A program made the translations under genes and the position numbers. A DNA stretch of 64,000 nucleotides from Kofleriaceae bacterium (lineage in GTDB: Bacteria > Myxococcota_A > Polyangia > Haliangiales > Haliangiaceae): NCBI GenBank assembly GCA_018058095.1, contig JAGPCO010000001.1, forward strand, positions 54,518 through 118,517, written 5' to 3'. Positions 7,881 to 23,038 of the stretch are shown piece by piece; position 1 is the stretch's first letter, and each line of letters opens with the position of its first letter. Under the pieces are notes generated by a model, which searched no databases, was not told the origin of the DNA, and saw nothing but the letters and a program-made list of their open reading frames with translations.

Positions 7881-8866
7881 AACCGGCCCGACCAGGACAG
7901 CCCGAACTCGGATCCGCCGCCACCGAGGGCCAGCGTCGGCTGCACCTCGACCTCGTGCGGCTGGTTGAGCACGAGCATGGTCAACCCGCCGACGACGACC
8001 GCGCCGCCGACGGCGACCATGCTGATGCCGATGGTGTTCTCGAGGTTGGCCCGGTCCCACAGCTTCTTGTCGCTGGCGATCATGTCGGCGGTGCAGCCAC
8101 CGGGGCACTTGCTGTCGATGTTCGACTCGTAGGTGCGGGCGTCGGCGCGCGCCACCACCATGGCCGCGCCGCCGAGCAGGCCGACCACGCCGCCGCCGGC
8201 GGTCACCAGCCACGGCAACGAGGTGCGCCAGCGCCGGACCAGCTTGACCTCGCGGTTGCCGACCCGCAGCGCCGGCAGGACCTCGGCGAACGGGCTGCCG
8301 CCGGTCAGGGTCAGGTTGCGGGTCACCGTCAGGTGCCCGGCCTTGGTCGCGACCAGGGCGTGGGCGCCGGGCAGGCTGACGAAGCTGGCCTTGCCCTTGC
8401 CGGTGATGATGACCTTGCCGTCGAACGTGACCTCGACGCCGTCCTGCTGGCTCTCGACCTCCACGGTGACGACCTGGGCCGCCAGCAGGCGGCGGTAGGT
8501 CACGGCGTCGTCGACCTTGTCGGGGTCGATGCCGCCGCCGTCGTAGCGCAGCGCCTGCTGCACGCTGTCCCACGCCTCGAGGGTGCGATCGAGGTTGATG
8601 AGGGCCACCGCCAGGTTGAAGTGGATGGCGGGGTGGTTCCACGCCCGCAGCGCCTCCTGGTAGGTGACGACGGCGCGACTGTAGTCCTTGGTCTCGAACG
8701 ACTCGTTGCCGGCCTTGAACAGCTGGAGCGCCTGGGCCTGGGCCTGGGCCGACACGCCGACCTTCCACGGGTCCTCCGCGTGGGCGCGGCCGGGCCAGGT
8801 GACCAGCAACGCGGCGAGGACCAGGCCCAGCCAGGCCGACGAGCGTACGAGGGTGTGCGTGATCAT
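7877..8866 (-). CDS. Secreted TPR / PEGA-like membrane-anchored protein
   Basis: A 329-residue protein with a cleavable signal peptide (AHA before EDPWK). A TPR-like helical pair follows (KAGNESFETKDYSRAVVTYQEAL and HPAIHFNLAVALINL), then a PEGA-like beta domain (about residues 130-195, e.g. GVEVTFDGKVIITGKGKASF). Two hydrophobic segments follow (around residues 215-235 and 290-310) flanking a region with one Cys pair (CPGGC). The architecture is common in myxobacterial envelope proteins encoded beside Ser/Thr kinases. GGAGAG lies 4 bp before the ATG. It is downstream of the kinase-STAND gene on the same strand with a 26-bp gap, so the two are likely co-transcribed. Confidence 0.8.
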   Translation of the reverse strand: MITHTLVRSSAWLGLVLAALLVTWPGRAHAEDPWKVGVSAQAQAQALQLFKAGNESFETKDYSRAVVTYQEALRAWNHPAIHFNLAVALINLDRTLEAWDSVQQALRYDGGGIDPDKVDDAVTYRRLLAAQVVTVEVESQQDGVEVTFDGKVIITGKGKASFVSLPGAHALVATKAGHLTVTRNLTLTGGSPFAEVLPALRVGNREVKLVRRWRTSLPWLVTAGGGVVGLLGGAAMVVARADARTYESNIDSKCPGGCTADMIASDKKLWDRANLENTIGISMVAVGGAVVVGGLTMLVLNQPHEVEVQPTLALGGGGSEFGLSWSGRF

Positions 8867-8892
8867 CGATCTCTCCGGGTTCGTCGCCGAGC

Positions 8893-11994
<3,102 letters not shown>

Positions 11995-12072
11995 CCCGGC
12001 TCAAGCATACGCGATCCAGGGACGGCAGGGCGGGCGGGCGGAGGACCACCCGACCCGACGGGGACGGCGGGC

Positions 12073-12345
12073 TCAGGCCGCGGCGGGGGCGGCCGCCGGG
12101 TACACGGCGACCCGCGTGCGCGACTTGCCCTGGCGCTCGAACTTGACCAGACCGTCGACCTTGGCGAACAGGGTGAAGTCGCGGCCACGGCCGACGTTCT
12201 CGCCCGCGTGGAACTTGGTGCCGGTCTGCCGGACCAGGATGCTGCCGGCCTTCACCTCTTGCCCGGCGAACCGCTTGACGCCGCGGTACTTGGGGCCCGA
12301 GTCGCGGCCGTTACGGGTGGAGCCTTGTCCTTTTTTGTGCGCCAT
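12073..12345 (-). CDS. rpmA: 50S ribosomal protein L27
   Basis: A 90-residue ribosomal protein with the L27 signature: [16 protein letters not shown], the [15 protein letters not shown] core and the basic C-terminal part. It reaches the peptidyl transferase centre through its N-terminus. No Firmicute-type cleaved leader is present. It lies 29 bp downstream of rplU on the same strand, the usual bacterial order. The C-terminal tail ends in an Ala/Pro-rich stretch (AAAPAAA) that is slightly longer than typical. Confidence 0.98.
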   Translation of the reverse strand: MAHKKGQGSTRNGRDSGPKYRGVKRFAGQEVKAGSILVRQTGTKFHAGENVGRGRDFTLFAKVDGLVKFERQGKSRTRVAVYPAAAPAAA

Positions 12346-12374
12346 GACGCTCTCCAGATCGCTTGCGGGCCCGA

Positions 12375-12692
12375 TCAGCCCGAGATGTTGTTGATCTTGA
12401 CCGCCGTGTAGTCCTGGCGGTGGCCGTTGCGGCGAACGTAGTTCTTCCGGCGGCGGAACTTGAAGATGATGAGCTTGTCGCCCCGGCCCTGCTCGACGAT
12501 CTCGCCGGAGACCTTGGCCCCGGCGACGGTCGGCTTGCCGATCGACACCGTGCCGCCGTCACCGGACGACACGAGCAGGACCTGGTCGAACTCGACCTTG
12601 GCGCCCTCGTCGCCGTCCAGCTTTTCGACCACGACGGTCTTTCCGGGCTCGACCCGGTATTGCTTTCCACCAGTTTGGATCACGGCGTACAT
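12375..12692 (-). CDS. rplU: 50S ribosomal protein L21
   Basis: A 105-residue ribosomal protein with the L21 signature: [14 protein letters not shown] at the N-terminus, FDQVLLV, and the C-terminal [16 protein letters not shown] block that binds 23S rRNA. A GGAG Shine-Dalgarno sits about 12 bp before the ATG. It is first of the rplU-rpmA operon and is preceded by a good sigma-70-type promoter at 12729-12756, one of the few AT-richer spots in the window. The kinase gene follows rpmA on the same strand after 78 bp, but with its own spacing. Confidence 0.98.
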   Translation of the reverse strand: MYAVIQTGGKQYRVEPGKTVVVEKLDGDEGAKVEFDQVLLVSSGDGGTVSIGKPTVAGAKVSGEIVEQGRGDKLIIFKFRRRKNYVRRNGHRQDYTAVKINNISG

Positions 12693-12728
12693 CGTCTTGG
12701 GCTCCGCGCCTTGCGTTAGGAATCGCGG

Positions 12729-12756
12729 ACTTTACTTACCGAACGCCGCCCGTCAA
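12729..12756 (-). promoter_or_regulatory. Sigma-70-type promoter of rplU-rpmA
   Basis: On the minus strand a TTGACG box (12756-12751) and a TAAAGT box (12734-12729) are separated by 16 bp, close to the housekeeping consensus. Transcription would start near 12722, about 30 bp before the rplU ATG. A perfect 6-bp-stem hairpin (GCCGTC-GACGA-GACGGC, 12769-12785) lies just upstream, between this promoter and the end of gatB. Confidence 0.7.
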
Positions 12757-12837
12757 GAGTCCTGCGAGGCCGTCGACGAGACGGCGGCGACGCGCGAGCA
12801 AGATCAGCTAGTTGAGGAAAAAGAATCCACAGGCCGG

Positions 12838-14303
<1,466 letters not shown>

Positions 14304-14307
<4 letters not shown>

Positions 14308-15803
14308 GCCGGCACCTGCGCGAAGGCTGGCCAGCCGGCGGCGCCGAGCTGGTGCTCGAGGGCGGCGCCAGCCTGGAGCAAGGTCGGCTCGGCCAGCGGC
14401 GCGGCCAGCAGCTGGGCGCCGATGGGGAGCCCGCCAGCGGTGGCCCCGCACGGCACGCTCATCGCCGGCAGCCCGGCCAGGTTGCCCGCGAGCGTGAACA
14501 CGTCGCCCAGGTACATGTCGAGCGGGGTCGCCCGCGACCCGAGCGGGAAGGCCGCGGTCGGGGCCACCGGCGTGAGCAGCACGTCGACGTCGGCGAACAC
14601 CCGGGTGAAGTCGGCGCGGATGAGGGCGCGGACCTGCTGCGCCTTGCGTACGTACTGGTCGTAGGTGCCGGCGCGCAGGACGTAGGTGCCGAGCATGATG
14701 CGGCGCTTGACCTCGGGGCCGAAGCCCTCGCCGCGGCTGCGCCGGTACAGCTCGTCGAGGCTGCTGGCGTCGGCGGCGCGATGGCCGTAGCGCACGCCGT
14801 CGTAGCGGGCCAGGTTGGATGAGGCCTCGGCCGGAGCGATGAGGTAGTAGGTCGGCAGCGCGTGCCGGGTGTTGGGCAGCGACACCTCGTGGGTGGTGGC
14901 CCCGGCCGCGCGCAGGGCGGCGGCGGCGTGATCGATGGCCGCGCGCACCTCCGGCTCGATGCCGCCGACGAAGTACTCGCGCGGCAGCCCGACGCGCAGG
15001 CCGCGCCCGCCGTCCGGGCGTGCGCCCCGGCTCACCGCGGCGGCCAGCGTGGCGGGGTCGACCGGCGCCGACACGCTGGTGGCGTCGGCCGGATCGTGGC
15101 CGGCGATGACCCCGAGCACCAGGGCGGCGTCGGCCACGGTGCGCGCCATCGGCCCGACCTGGTCGAGCGACGACGCGTAGGCGATGACCCCGGCGCGCGA
15201 CACCCGGCCGTAGGTCGGCTTGAGGCCGACGACGCCGCACATCGCCGCCGGCTGGCGGATCGAGCCGCCGGTGTCGGAGCCGAGGCTGGCCGCGCACAGG
15301 CCAGCGGCGACGGCGGCGGCGCTGCCGCCCGACGAGCCGCCCGGCACGCGGCCGAGGTCCCACGGGTTGTGGCACGGCCGGAACGCCGAGCGCTCGTTCG
15401 ACGAGCCCATCGCGAACTCGTCGCAGTTGAGCTTGCCGACGACGACGGCGCCGGCCGCGCGCAGGCGGGTCACCACGGTGGCGTCGTACGGCGGGACCCA
15501 GCCGGCCAGCATGCGCGAGCCGGCGGTGGTGACCAGGCCGTGGGTGACGATGACGTCCTTGACGCCGACGACGACGCCGGCGAGCGGGCCGGGGTCGCGC
15601 CCGGCCGCGGCGGCGGCGTCGACCGCGGCGGCGGCGGTGCGCGCGCCGGCGGCGTCGACCGCGAGGTAGCTGCCGAGCGCGCCGTCGAGGGCGGCGATGC
15701 GACCGAGGTAGGCCTCGACCTCGGCGGCGGCGGTGCGGGTGCCGGCGCGGACGGCGGCGGCGCGGGCGGCCAGCGGCGCCTCGAGCGCGGCGCGGGTGGT
15801 CAC
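14304..15803 (-). CDS. gatA: Asp-tRNA(Asn)/Glu-tRNA(Gln) amidotransferase subunit A
   Basis: A 499-residue amidase-signature subunit that releases ammonia from glutamine for the transamidation. The catalytic triad is visible: K82 (GVKDVIV), cis-Ser S157 ([11 protein letters not shown]) and nucleophile S181 ([11 protein letters not shown]). The [16 protein letters not shown] segment marks GatA rather than a generic amidase. The GTG start overlaps the gatC stop and its own stop overlaps gatB, so the three subunits are translationally coupled. A second amidase-signature protein is encoded at 52494-53987 and is clearly not a GatA. Confidence 0.97.
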
Positions 15804-16156
15804 GGCTCGGCTCCGCCGCTGGCGCCGTCGCCGCTGATGGCGGTCGGGACCACGAAGTGGTCGTCGCGCACCACCGACGCGCCAGCCAGCGCCACGGCGA
15901 CCGGCAGGGACGGCGCTGCCTCGTCGGCGCGGGTGCCGGCGTCGGCGTCGGCCTCGGCCCGCCCCAGGTCGACCGGCGTCGGCATGGCGTGGGTCATCGG
16001 CTCGACCCCGGTGGTGTCGACCTCGGTCAGGGCGGCGACGTGATCGAGGATGGCGGCCAGGTCGACGCGGAGGGCGCGCGCCTCGTCGGCGGAGAGCGCC
16101 AGCCGGGCCAGGGTGGCCAGCTCGGCGATCTCGGCGTCGGTCGGCGCGACGGGCAT
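15800..16156 (-). CDS. gatC: Asp-tRNA(Asn)/Glu-tRNA(Gln) amidotransferase subunit C
   Basis: A 118-residue subunit that wraps around GatA and stabilises the GatA-GatB contact. The N-terminus ([29 protein letters not shown]) matches the GatC helices, and [14 protein letters not shown] is the typical central segment. It is longer than usual because of an Ala/Asp-rich insertion before the terminal RDDHFVVP. The ATG shares one base with the TGA of the upstream GntR-type regulator gene, so the operon begins with that regulator. Confidence 0.93.
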   Translation of the reverse strand: MPVAPTDAEIAELATLARLALSADEARALRVDLAAILDHVAALTEVDTTGVEPMTHAMPTPVDLGRAEADADAGTRADEAAPSLPVAVALAGASVVRDDHFVVPTAISGDGASGGAEP

Positions 16157-16890
16157 CAGGCCGGCAGCGGCAGCGGCGCCAGGTCGGGGCGGCCGGCGAA
16201 GCGGGCGGCGAGCTCGGCGCCGCTGGCGAGGTAGTCGTCGGCGATCCGCGCGGCCCGGTCGGGGTCGTGCGCCTCGAGCGCGGCCAGCAGGTCGCGGTGG
16301 TGGGCCCGCACCACGTCGGGCATGGCCGCCAGGTTGGCCAGGGTGTGGGCGTACGAGCGCACGCCCTCCCGCACGGTGTTGATGAGCAACACCATGACCT
16401 GGTTGCCGGTGAGCTGGGTCAGGGCGACGTAGAAGTCGAAGTCGATCTCGAACAGCTCGAGCGCGGCGGTGGCGGCCTGGCCGGCCGCGGCCAGCTCGCG
16501 CAGGCGGCCGAGCTCGGTCGGCTTGGCCCGGTACGCGGCGACGCGGGCGATCTCCCGGCCGATGAGCCGGCGGAACTCGAGCAGGTCGCGGATGAGCAGC
16601 GGCTGGCTCGGCGAGGCCAGGGGCAGCAGGTGGCGCATCAGCTCGAGGCCGCCGGTGGCCATGAAGTCGAGCACGCGGGTGCCGTCGCCCTGGCGGATGC
16701 GGACCAGGCCGAGGTGCTCGAGCTTCTTGAGCGCCTCGCGCAAGGACGCGCGGTTGACGCCGAGCTTCTTCGACAGCTCGCGCTCGGGCGGCAGCTTGGA
16801 CCCGGCCGGGTACTGCCCGGTCAGGATGAGCGCGCGCAGCTGCTCGACGATCTCCTCGGCGACCCGCTGCTTCTCGACCGGCTTGAGCAT
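16156..16890 (-). CDS. FadR-subfamily GntR transcriptional regulator
   Basis: A 244-residue regulator with an N-terminal winged helix (residues 5-70: [39 protein letters not shown]) and an all-helical FCD-type C-terminal effector domain (about 95-225). Such proteins usually respond to organic acids or metabolites. The ATG at 16890 is preferred because AAGGTG precedes it at about 9 bp; a GTG at 16902 is an alternative. Its stop overlaps the gatC start by one base, an unusual position at the head of a gatCAB operon. It may regulate itself and the operon, but no operator is evident. Confidence 0.9.
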   Translation of the reverse strand: MLKPVEKQRVAEEIVEQLRALILTGQYPAGSKLPPERELSKKLGVNRASLREALKKLEHLGLVRIRQGDGTRVLDFMATGGLELMRHLLPLASPSQPLLIRDLLEFRRLIGREIARVAAYRAKPTELGRLRELAAAGQAATAALELFEIDFDFYVALTQLTGNQVMVLLINTVREGVRSYAHTLANLAAMPDVVRAHHRDLLAALEAHDPDRAARIADDYLASGAELAARFAGRPDLAPLPLPA

Positions 16891-16958
16891 GCTCACCGGC
16901 ACCTTAGCGCGGGCCTCGCCGCGACAAAAGGCCCGGTGGCGTGCTACCCACGAGGGCC

Positions 16959-17240
16959 ATGGGAACGGGCCGGTCCGGAGGCATGAGCGTGCGTGTCCTC
17001 GCCGAGGACGGGGCCGAACACGCGCTGTTCGAGGTGCGCCGGCGCGAGGGCGCGCAGCTGTTCGTGCGCTGCCCGCTGCTGCTCGAGGTCGGCGAGGAGG
17101 TGCGGGTGCGCATCGTCAGCGACGCCGAGACCCAGACCGCGACCGCGACGGTGATCAAGCACCGCGGTCACGGCGACGAGCAGGAGACCGAGCTGCTGGT
17201 GTCCGACGTCGACGTCGAGAAACGCGTCGTCGCTGGCTGA
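16959..17240 (+). CDS. Small PilZ-like beta-barrel protein
   Basis: About 93 residues, predicted as a small beta-barrel (FEVRRREGAQLFVRCPLLLEVGEEVRVRIV, then TATATVIKH). The pattern recalls PilZ domains encoded widely in myxobacteria, but the diagnostic RxxxR and D/N-x-S-x-x-G c-di-GMP motifs are not convincing, so ligand binding is uncertain. Start could be ATG at 16959 (GAGGG just upstream) or ATG at 16983 (GGAGG upstream but very close). It is transcribed divergently from the GntR-gatCAB operon with a gap of about 70 bp that must hold both promoters. Confidence 0.6.
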   Translation: MGTGRSGGMSVRVLAEDGAEHALFEVRRREGAQLFVRCPLLLEVGEEVRVRIVSDAETQTATATVIKHRGHGDEQETELLVSDVDVEKRVVAG

Positions 17241-17255
17241 CGCGCCGACGACGGC

Positions 17256-17909
17256 TCACCAGCGGATCATCGAGAAGGTCTGGTAGTCGACGCCCTCGGG
17301 TGGGCGCAGGCCGTCCCAGCTGACCGCGCCGCCCGACACCAGGTAGCGGCGATCGCCATCCTTGGCGACGGCGCAGCGCTCCCCGCGCACGGTGACCGAG
17401 GTGGTGCCGCGGGTGAAGACCAGGCCGTGGCTGCGGCGGATCGAGCGCTGGCTGGAGTTGGGGTTGGGGTCGCGCTGCTCGATCGGGCCGGGCCGGACCG
17501 CCCAGCCGTCGGCCCAGTCGTCGCCGCCCGAGCCCGACGCGATGATGAGCGGCGTGCCGGCGGCGTCGGCGATGACCGCGTCGTACACCTTGTGCCAGCC
17601 GCCGCCGCGCCGGAGCTTGACGTCGAGGGTGTCGCCGACGCGGAACGGCAGGCGGGCCGGCGTCAGGTACAGGCCGAAGGTGTGAGTGGCGGCGCCGTCG
17701 CCGAGGGTGATCTCGAACCGGGCCGGCTCACGCCGGGATCGGACGATACGCTGGACGACGGCGCGGACCGCGAGCTTGTCGCCAGTGCCCACGATCGCCA
17801 CCGCGGCACCACACACGCGCGGTCGGCGCGGCGCGGCCCCGGCCGCCGACGCCCCGGCCGCCGCCAGCACCAACACCACCAGGACCGCTGCGACCCGACG
17901 CGTGGACAT
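17256..17909 (-). CDS. Secreted protein of unknown function
   Basis: A 217-residue protein with a signal peptide (hydrophobic stretch VLVVLVLAAAGASAAGA). The mature part begins with a Cys-containing segment (RPRVCGAAVAIVGTG) and seems beta-rich. It contains repeated short strands (RFEITLGDGAATHTFGLYLT, RGTTSVTVRGERC) and a Ser/Arg-rich stretch (SSQRSIRRSHG). The two Cys residues could form a disulfide. No family recognised. It converges with the PilZ-like gene (15 bp apart) and diverges from the TfoX-like gene. Confidence 0.7.
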   Translation of the reverse strand: MSTRRVAAVLVVLVLAAAGASAAGAAPRRPRVCGAAVAIVGTGDKLAVRAVVQRIVRSRREPARFEITLGDGAATHTFGLYLTPARLPFRVGDTLDVKLRRGGGWHKVYDAVIADAAGTPLIIASGSGGDDWADGWAVRPGPIEQRDPNPNSSQRSIRRSHGLVFTRGTTSVTVRGERCAVAKDGDRRYLVSGGAVSWDGLRPPEGVDYQTFSMIRW

Positions 17910-17976
17910 GCCGTGATGGTAGCAGTCAGACCCCGGCGATGCCCGTCGGCCGCGGGCTGCGTGGCATGATGGCGCG

Positions 17977-18495
17977 ATGGCCTGGATCAAGATCCCCGCC
18001 GAGCACCACGCGCTCCTGCGCGCGGCGCTGCCGCGCGACCCGCGGGTGACCACGGTGAACATGTTCGGCGCGCTGGCGGCGATGGTGAACGGGCACATGT
18101 TCGGCGGGTTGTTCGCGCGCTCCGCCTTCGTGCGGCTCGGTCCCGCCGACCAGGCCGAGGCGCTCGCGCTCGACGGCGCGGGGCCGTTCGACCCGATGGG
18201 GACGGGACGGGCCATGGCCAGCTCGGTCCAGCTGCCCGACGACGTCATGGACGACCCCGAGGCGCTGCGCGACTGGATGCGGCGAGCGCTGGCGTTCACG
18301 GCGACGCTGCCGCCCAAGGTGAAGAAGGCGCGAGGGCCCAAGGTCGCCAGGCCGAAGGCCACGCCCGCGGCCAGGCCGAAGGCCAAGCCCGCCGCCAAGC
18401 CCAAGGCCAAGCCCGCCGCCCGGCCCACGGCCAAGCCCGCGGCCAGGCCCAAGGCCAAGGCGGCCAAGCGCGCCACGCGCGCGACGCGGCGATGA
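17977..18495 (+). CDS. TfoX N-terminal-domain protein with histone H1-like tail
   Basis: A 172-residue protein. Residues 1-110 resemble the TfoX N-terminal domain family (MAWIKIP, VNMFGALAAMVNGHMFGGLF, LDGAGPFDPMG, VQLPDDVMDD). The last 60 residues are a repetitive Lys/Ala/Pro tail (PKAKPAAKPKAKPAARP) like the tails of histone H1-like bacterial proteins, so nucleic-acid binding is likely. The tail is encoded by short GCC/AAG/CCC repeats. The DTW-domain gene follows after 10 bp on the same strand. Role not known; the TfoX-domain link to competence regulation is a family-level hint only. Confidence 0.85.
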   Translation: MAWIKIPAEHHALLRAALPRDPRVTTVNMFGALAAMVNGHMFGGLFARSAFVRLGPADQAEALALDGAGPFDPMGTGRAMASSVQLPDDVMDDPEALRDWMRRALAFTATLPPKVKKARGPKVARPKATPAARPKAKPAAKPKAKPAARPTAKPAARPKAKAAKRATRATRR

Positions 18496-18505
18496 GGGCC
18501 CGCGC

Positions 18506-19114
18506 GTGAGCCGGCGCGACAACCGCGACCGCCGCTGCCCCGACTGCCAGCTGTTCGTCGAGAGCTGCCTGTGCGCGCTGGTGCCGCGCCTGCACACCCG
18601 GACCCGGCTGACGGTGGCCATCCACTACCGCGAGGCGCGCAAGCCGACCAACACCGGCCAGCTGGCCGCACGCTGCGTGGTCGGCAGCCAGGTCGTCGTC
18701 GTCGGCGACCAGGCCCGCCCGCTGGCGCTGGCGCCGCCAGGTCCGCACGAGCAGCCGCTGCTGCTGTTCCCGCACGAGACGGCGGTGTCGATCGAGCGCT
18801 ACGCCGCCTCGCCACGCCCGGTCGCGCTGTACGTCCCCGACGGCAACTGGCGCCAGGCCAGCAAGATGCGGCGCCGCCTGCCCGGCTTCGAGCAGATGCC
18901 GTGCGTGACCCTGCCGGTCGCCGGCGCCAGCGAGTACCACCTGCGTAGCGAGCCGCGCGACGGTGGGCTGGCCACCCTCGAGGCCATCGCCCGCGCCCTC
19001 GGCATCCTCGAGGGCGACGGCGGCCCGGCGGTGGAGGCGGCGATGCTGGCGGTGTTCCGGGTGATGGTCGAGCGCACGCTGCGCCTGCGCGGGGTGGCGC
19101 CGCCGCCGACGTGA
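18506..19114 (+). CDS. tapT: DTW-domain tRNA-uridine aminocarboxypropyltransferase
   Basis: A 202-residue enzyme of the TDD/DTW family, which transfers the 3-amino-3-carboxypropyl group of S-adenosylmethionine to U47 of tRNAs (acp3U). It has an N-terminal Cys cluster (CPDCQLFVESCLC, probably zinc-binding), HYREARKPTNTG, and the signature motif, here D-G-N-W (PDGNWRQASKM) rather than D-T-W. SEPRDGGLATLEAIA closes the active site. The GTG start lies 10 bp after the TfoX-like gene, so the two are likely co-transcribed. Confidence 0.9.
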   Translation: MSRRDNRDRRCPDCQLFVESCLCALVPRLHTRTRLTVAIHYREARKPTNTGQLAARCVVGSQVVVVGDQARPLALAPPGPHEQPLLLFPHETAVSIERYAASPRPVALYVPDGNWRQASKMRRRLPGFEQMPCVTLPVAGASEYHLRSEPRDGGLATLEAIARALGILEGDGGPAVEAAMLAVFRVMVERTLRLRGVAPPPT

Positions 19115-19198
19115 CGGGCACTCCCACCTGACAGGCCCCGAACACCTGCGGTCCGGTGCCAGGACATCGCTGACACGTTCGTTCCCGTTCAGGTGCAC

Positions 19199-19257
19199 GG
19201 CCACGGCCACGGGCTCGACCACGATCACGGCCACGATCACGACCACGGCCACGGCCA
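19199..19257. repeat. Short-period CCAC-GG/GA repeat
   Basis: A simple-sequence tract built of GGCCAC, GATCAC and GACCAC hexamers. In one plus-strand frame it encodes alternating His with Gly or Asp, as in metal-binding loops. However, that frame has no good start and ends soon after, inside the next gene's leader. It is the main content of the 200-bp gap between the DTW gene and the phospholipase C-like gene. Confidence 0.6.
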
Positions 19258-19314
19258 GGTGGCATCAGCGGTCGTCGTTCACTGGGCGCAGACGATCGTG
19301 CTACACGGGCCCAC

Positions 19315-20235
19315 GTGCCGGCCGAAGGGATCCACCTGACCGCCCTGCGCGAGGCCGCGGCCGCGCCGGCCCTCGGCACCAGCGCGCGCCGCCGCATCGT
19401 GCGCCACCAGGATCTGGCCCGGCTCGGCGCGCTGCTGGTCGACCTGCCGTACTTCGATCACTACGCCGGCGAGGTGGTGCGGTACGCGCTGGGCCGGCCG
19501 GCCCGCCCCTCGCCGTGGGGCAGCCGCCTGCACGACGGCGGCGCGGTCGACCTGCTCGGCGCCCTGCTGCTCGAGGCGCGGGCCGATCCGGCTCCGGCGA
19601 CCGGGGCCATCGCCCTCGGCCTGGCCTCGCACCTGGCCATCGACCGCGCCCTGCACCCGCTCATCAACGCGCTGGCGCGGGCCTTCCCGCACGGCGACCA
19701 CGGCTCGTCGCACCGCGAGGTCGAGAAGTTCCAGTCGATCTGCTTCCACGAGGACGACCTCGGGCGCGACCTGATGGGCCAACCCGGCATCACCCGGCAC
19801 CTGCGGATCGACGCCGCCGCCCACCTCGACGACGCGGCGCTGGCCCGCCCCATCCTGGCCGCGTTCGCCGCCGCCTTCGGCCAGGCGCCGTCGCCGCGCG
19901 AGCTGGCCCGGCTCGGCCGCGGCTACCGGACCCACACCTGGCTGCTCGGTTCACCCATCGGTGGCCGCATCGCGCCAGCGGCGGCCAAGGCCGAGGCGCG
20001 ACCACGCCTGCTGCGCGGCGCCTGGGGCGACTTCGCCAGCCTGCTCGGCGACGCCATCACCGCCTCGATCGAGGTCATCGACGCCGCCGCCGCCGTGCTC
20101 GAGGCCGACCCCGCCGACGTGCCAGCGGCCCGTGCCGCGCTGGCCCAGGTGCTGCCGGCCGGGACCATCGACCCCGATGGCGCCGAGGTCGACCTGTCCC
20201 GCCCGTTCGTGGTCCGGCTGGCGCGCGCGGCCTGA
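19315..20235 (+). CDS. Zinc-dependent phospholipase C-like protein
   Basis: A 306-residue helical protein resembling the zinc-dependent phospholipase C / S1-P1 nuclease-type fold. It has an N-terminal GIHLTALREA with His, then LLVDLPYFDHYAGE, HDGGAVDLLGALLLEA, ALGLASHLAIDRALHPLIN and HREVEKFQSICFHEDD, a spaced set of His/Asp residues that could hold a tri-metal site. No signal peptide is visible from the GTG start at 19315, so it may be cytoplasmic. Members of this family in bacteria are poorly characterised and substrate cannot be told. It precedes the kinase gene by 59 bp on the same strand. Confidence 0.75.
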   Translation: MPAEGIHLTALREAAAAPALGTSARRRIVRHQDLARLGALLVDLPYFDHYAGEVVRYALGRPARPSPWGSRLHDGGAVDLLGALLLEARADPAPATGAIALGLASHLAIDRALHPLINALARAFPHGDHGSSHREVEKFQSICFHEDDLGRDLMGQPGITRHLRIDAAAHLDDAALARPILAAFAAAFGQAPSPRELARLGRGYRTHTWLLGSPIGGRIAPAAAKAEARPRLLRGAWGDFASLLGDAITASIEVIDAAAAVLEADPADVPAARAALAQVLPAGTIDPDGAEVDLSRPFVVRLARAA

Positions 20236-20294
20236 CCCGAACCGACCGGCGACTTGCCGTGAATCCGGGCCGCCGATGCGCTACCTTGTCGGCC

Positions 20295-21988
<1,694 letters not shown>

Positions 21989-21992
<4 letters not shown>

Positions 21993-23038
21993 AGCCCACG
22001 CCCGGCCGCGCCGCCCTCATCGTCTGTGTCTCGTGGTCGCTGACCACCATCGCGCCCGCGCTGAGCGCGCCCAAGCGCAAGCCGCCACCGGCCATGACCG
22101 ACGAGCAGAAGGAGGCCGACCGCCACTTCAAGAGCGGCGTCGCCCTGTTCGGCGAGGCCAAGTTCGGCGAGGCGCTGGCCGAGTTCGAGCGGGCCTACGA
22201 GATCGCGCCGCACCCGCTGGTGCTCTACAACATCGCCGGCTGCCACCGCGAGCTGTCGCAGTACGGGCAGGCCGTGAAGTTCTACCGGCGCTTCCTCGAC
22301 GAGGGCAAGGGCCAGGTCCCGGCGGCGCGGCTGACCGCGGCCCGGGCCGAGCTCGACGGCATCCTGGCTCGCATCGCCCGGGTCACGGTGGCAATCGCGC
22401 CCGAGGGCGCGTCGCTGTTCCTCGACGACAACGAGCTCGGCACCCTGGTCGAGATGCCGCTCATCCTGCCACCGGGCGAGCACCGCCTGGTCGCCAAGGC
22501 GCCCGGGCGCCAGGACGCCATCCGCGTGGTGCGGGTGGCCTCGGGCGACGAGCTGACCATCGACCTGTCGCTGCCCGAGCTGCCGCCACAGCCACCGCCG
22601 CCGGATGGTGACGTCGAGCGGCCGCTGCCGGTGCGCGCGCCGGCCGCGGCCGAACGCCGCTTCGTGATCGGCGCGGCGTTCGGCACCAACCTGCTACAGG
22701 CGGCCGACACCGGCGCACCGGCGCTGCACCTCGGGGTCGCGCTGGGCCGCCGGCTCGAGCTCGGCATCGACGCGGTGGTCGTGGCGTACGCGGTGATGCC
22801 GGCGCTGCGGGTGCGGCTGGCCGGCGACGCGCTGTCGGTCCATGCCGTCGCCGCCGTCCCCATCTCGATCGCCAGCGATGAGATGAGCGAGACCTTCGTG
22901 GCCGGCGCGGCCGGGCTGGGCCTGCGCTACCGCGCCACGCCGGCGCTGGCGCTGCGGCTCGAGTCGCTGGCCAGCTTCGCCGGCGGTGGGCATGGCCTCA
23001 CGGTGCCGACGTTCCTTGGAGGCGAGCTGTGGTTCTGA
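21989..23038 (+). CDS. Secreted TPR / PEGA-like protein
   Basis: A 349-residue exported protein with a signal peptide ending around ALSA. Residues 40-110 are TPR-like (ADRHFKSGVALFGEAKFGEALAEFERAYEIAPHP, VLYNIAGCHREL). Residues 125-190 form a PEGA-like sheet (VAIAPEGASLFLDDNELG, ILPPGEHRLVAKAPG). The C-terminal third, after a Pro-rich linker (PPQPPPPDG), is beta-rich and could be a small outer-membrane barrel (FVIGAAFGTNLL...FLGGELWF, ending in aromatic Phe). The GTG start overlaps the kinase stop, so it is translationally coupled. It resembles the product of 7877-8866, also beside a kinase. Confidence 0.82.

Noticed and set aside
12769-12785. Intrinsic terminator of gatB
   Set aside because: The hairpin is perfect, but no T-run follows it in either direction and it lies beside the rplU promoter. 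I list it only as context of that promoter.
19201-19350. A His-rich peptide gene in the hexamer tract
   Set aside because: No convincing start or ribosome-binding site, and the frame soon ends inside the phospholipase C-like gene. The pattern comes from the DNA repeat.
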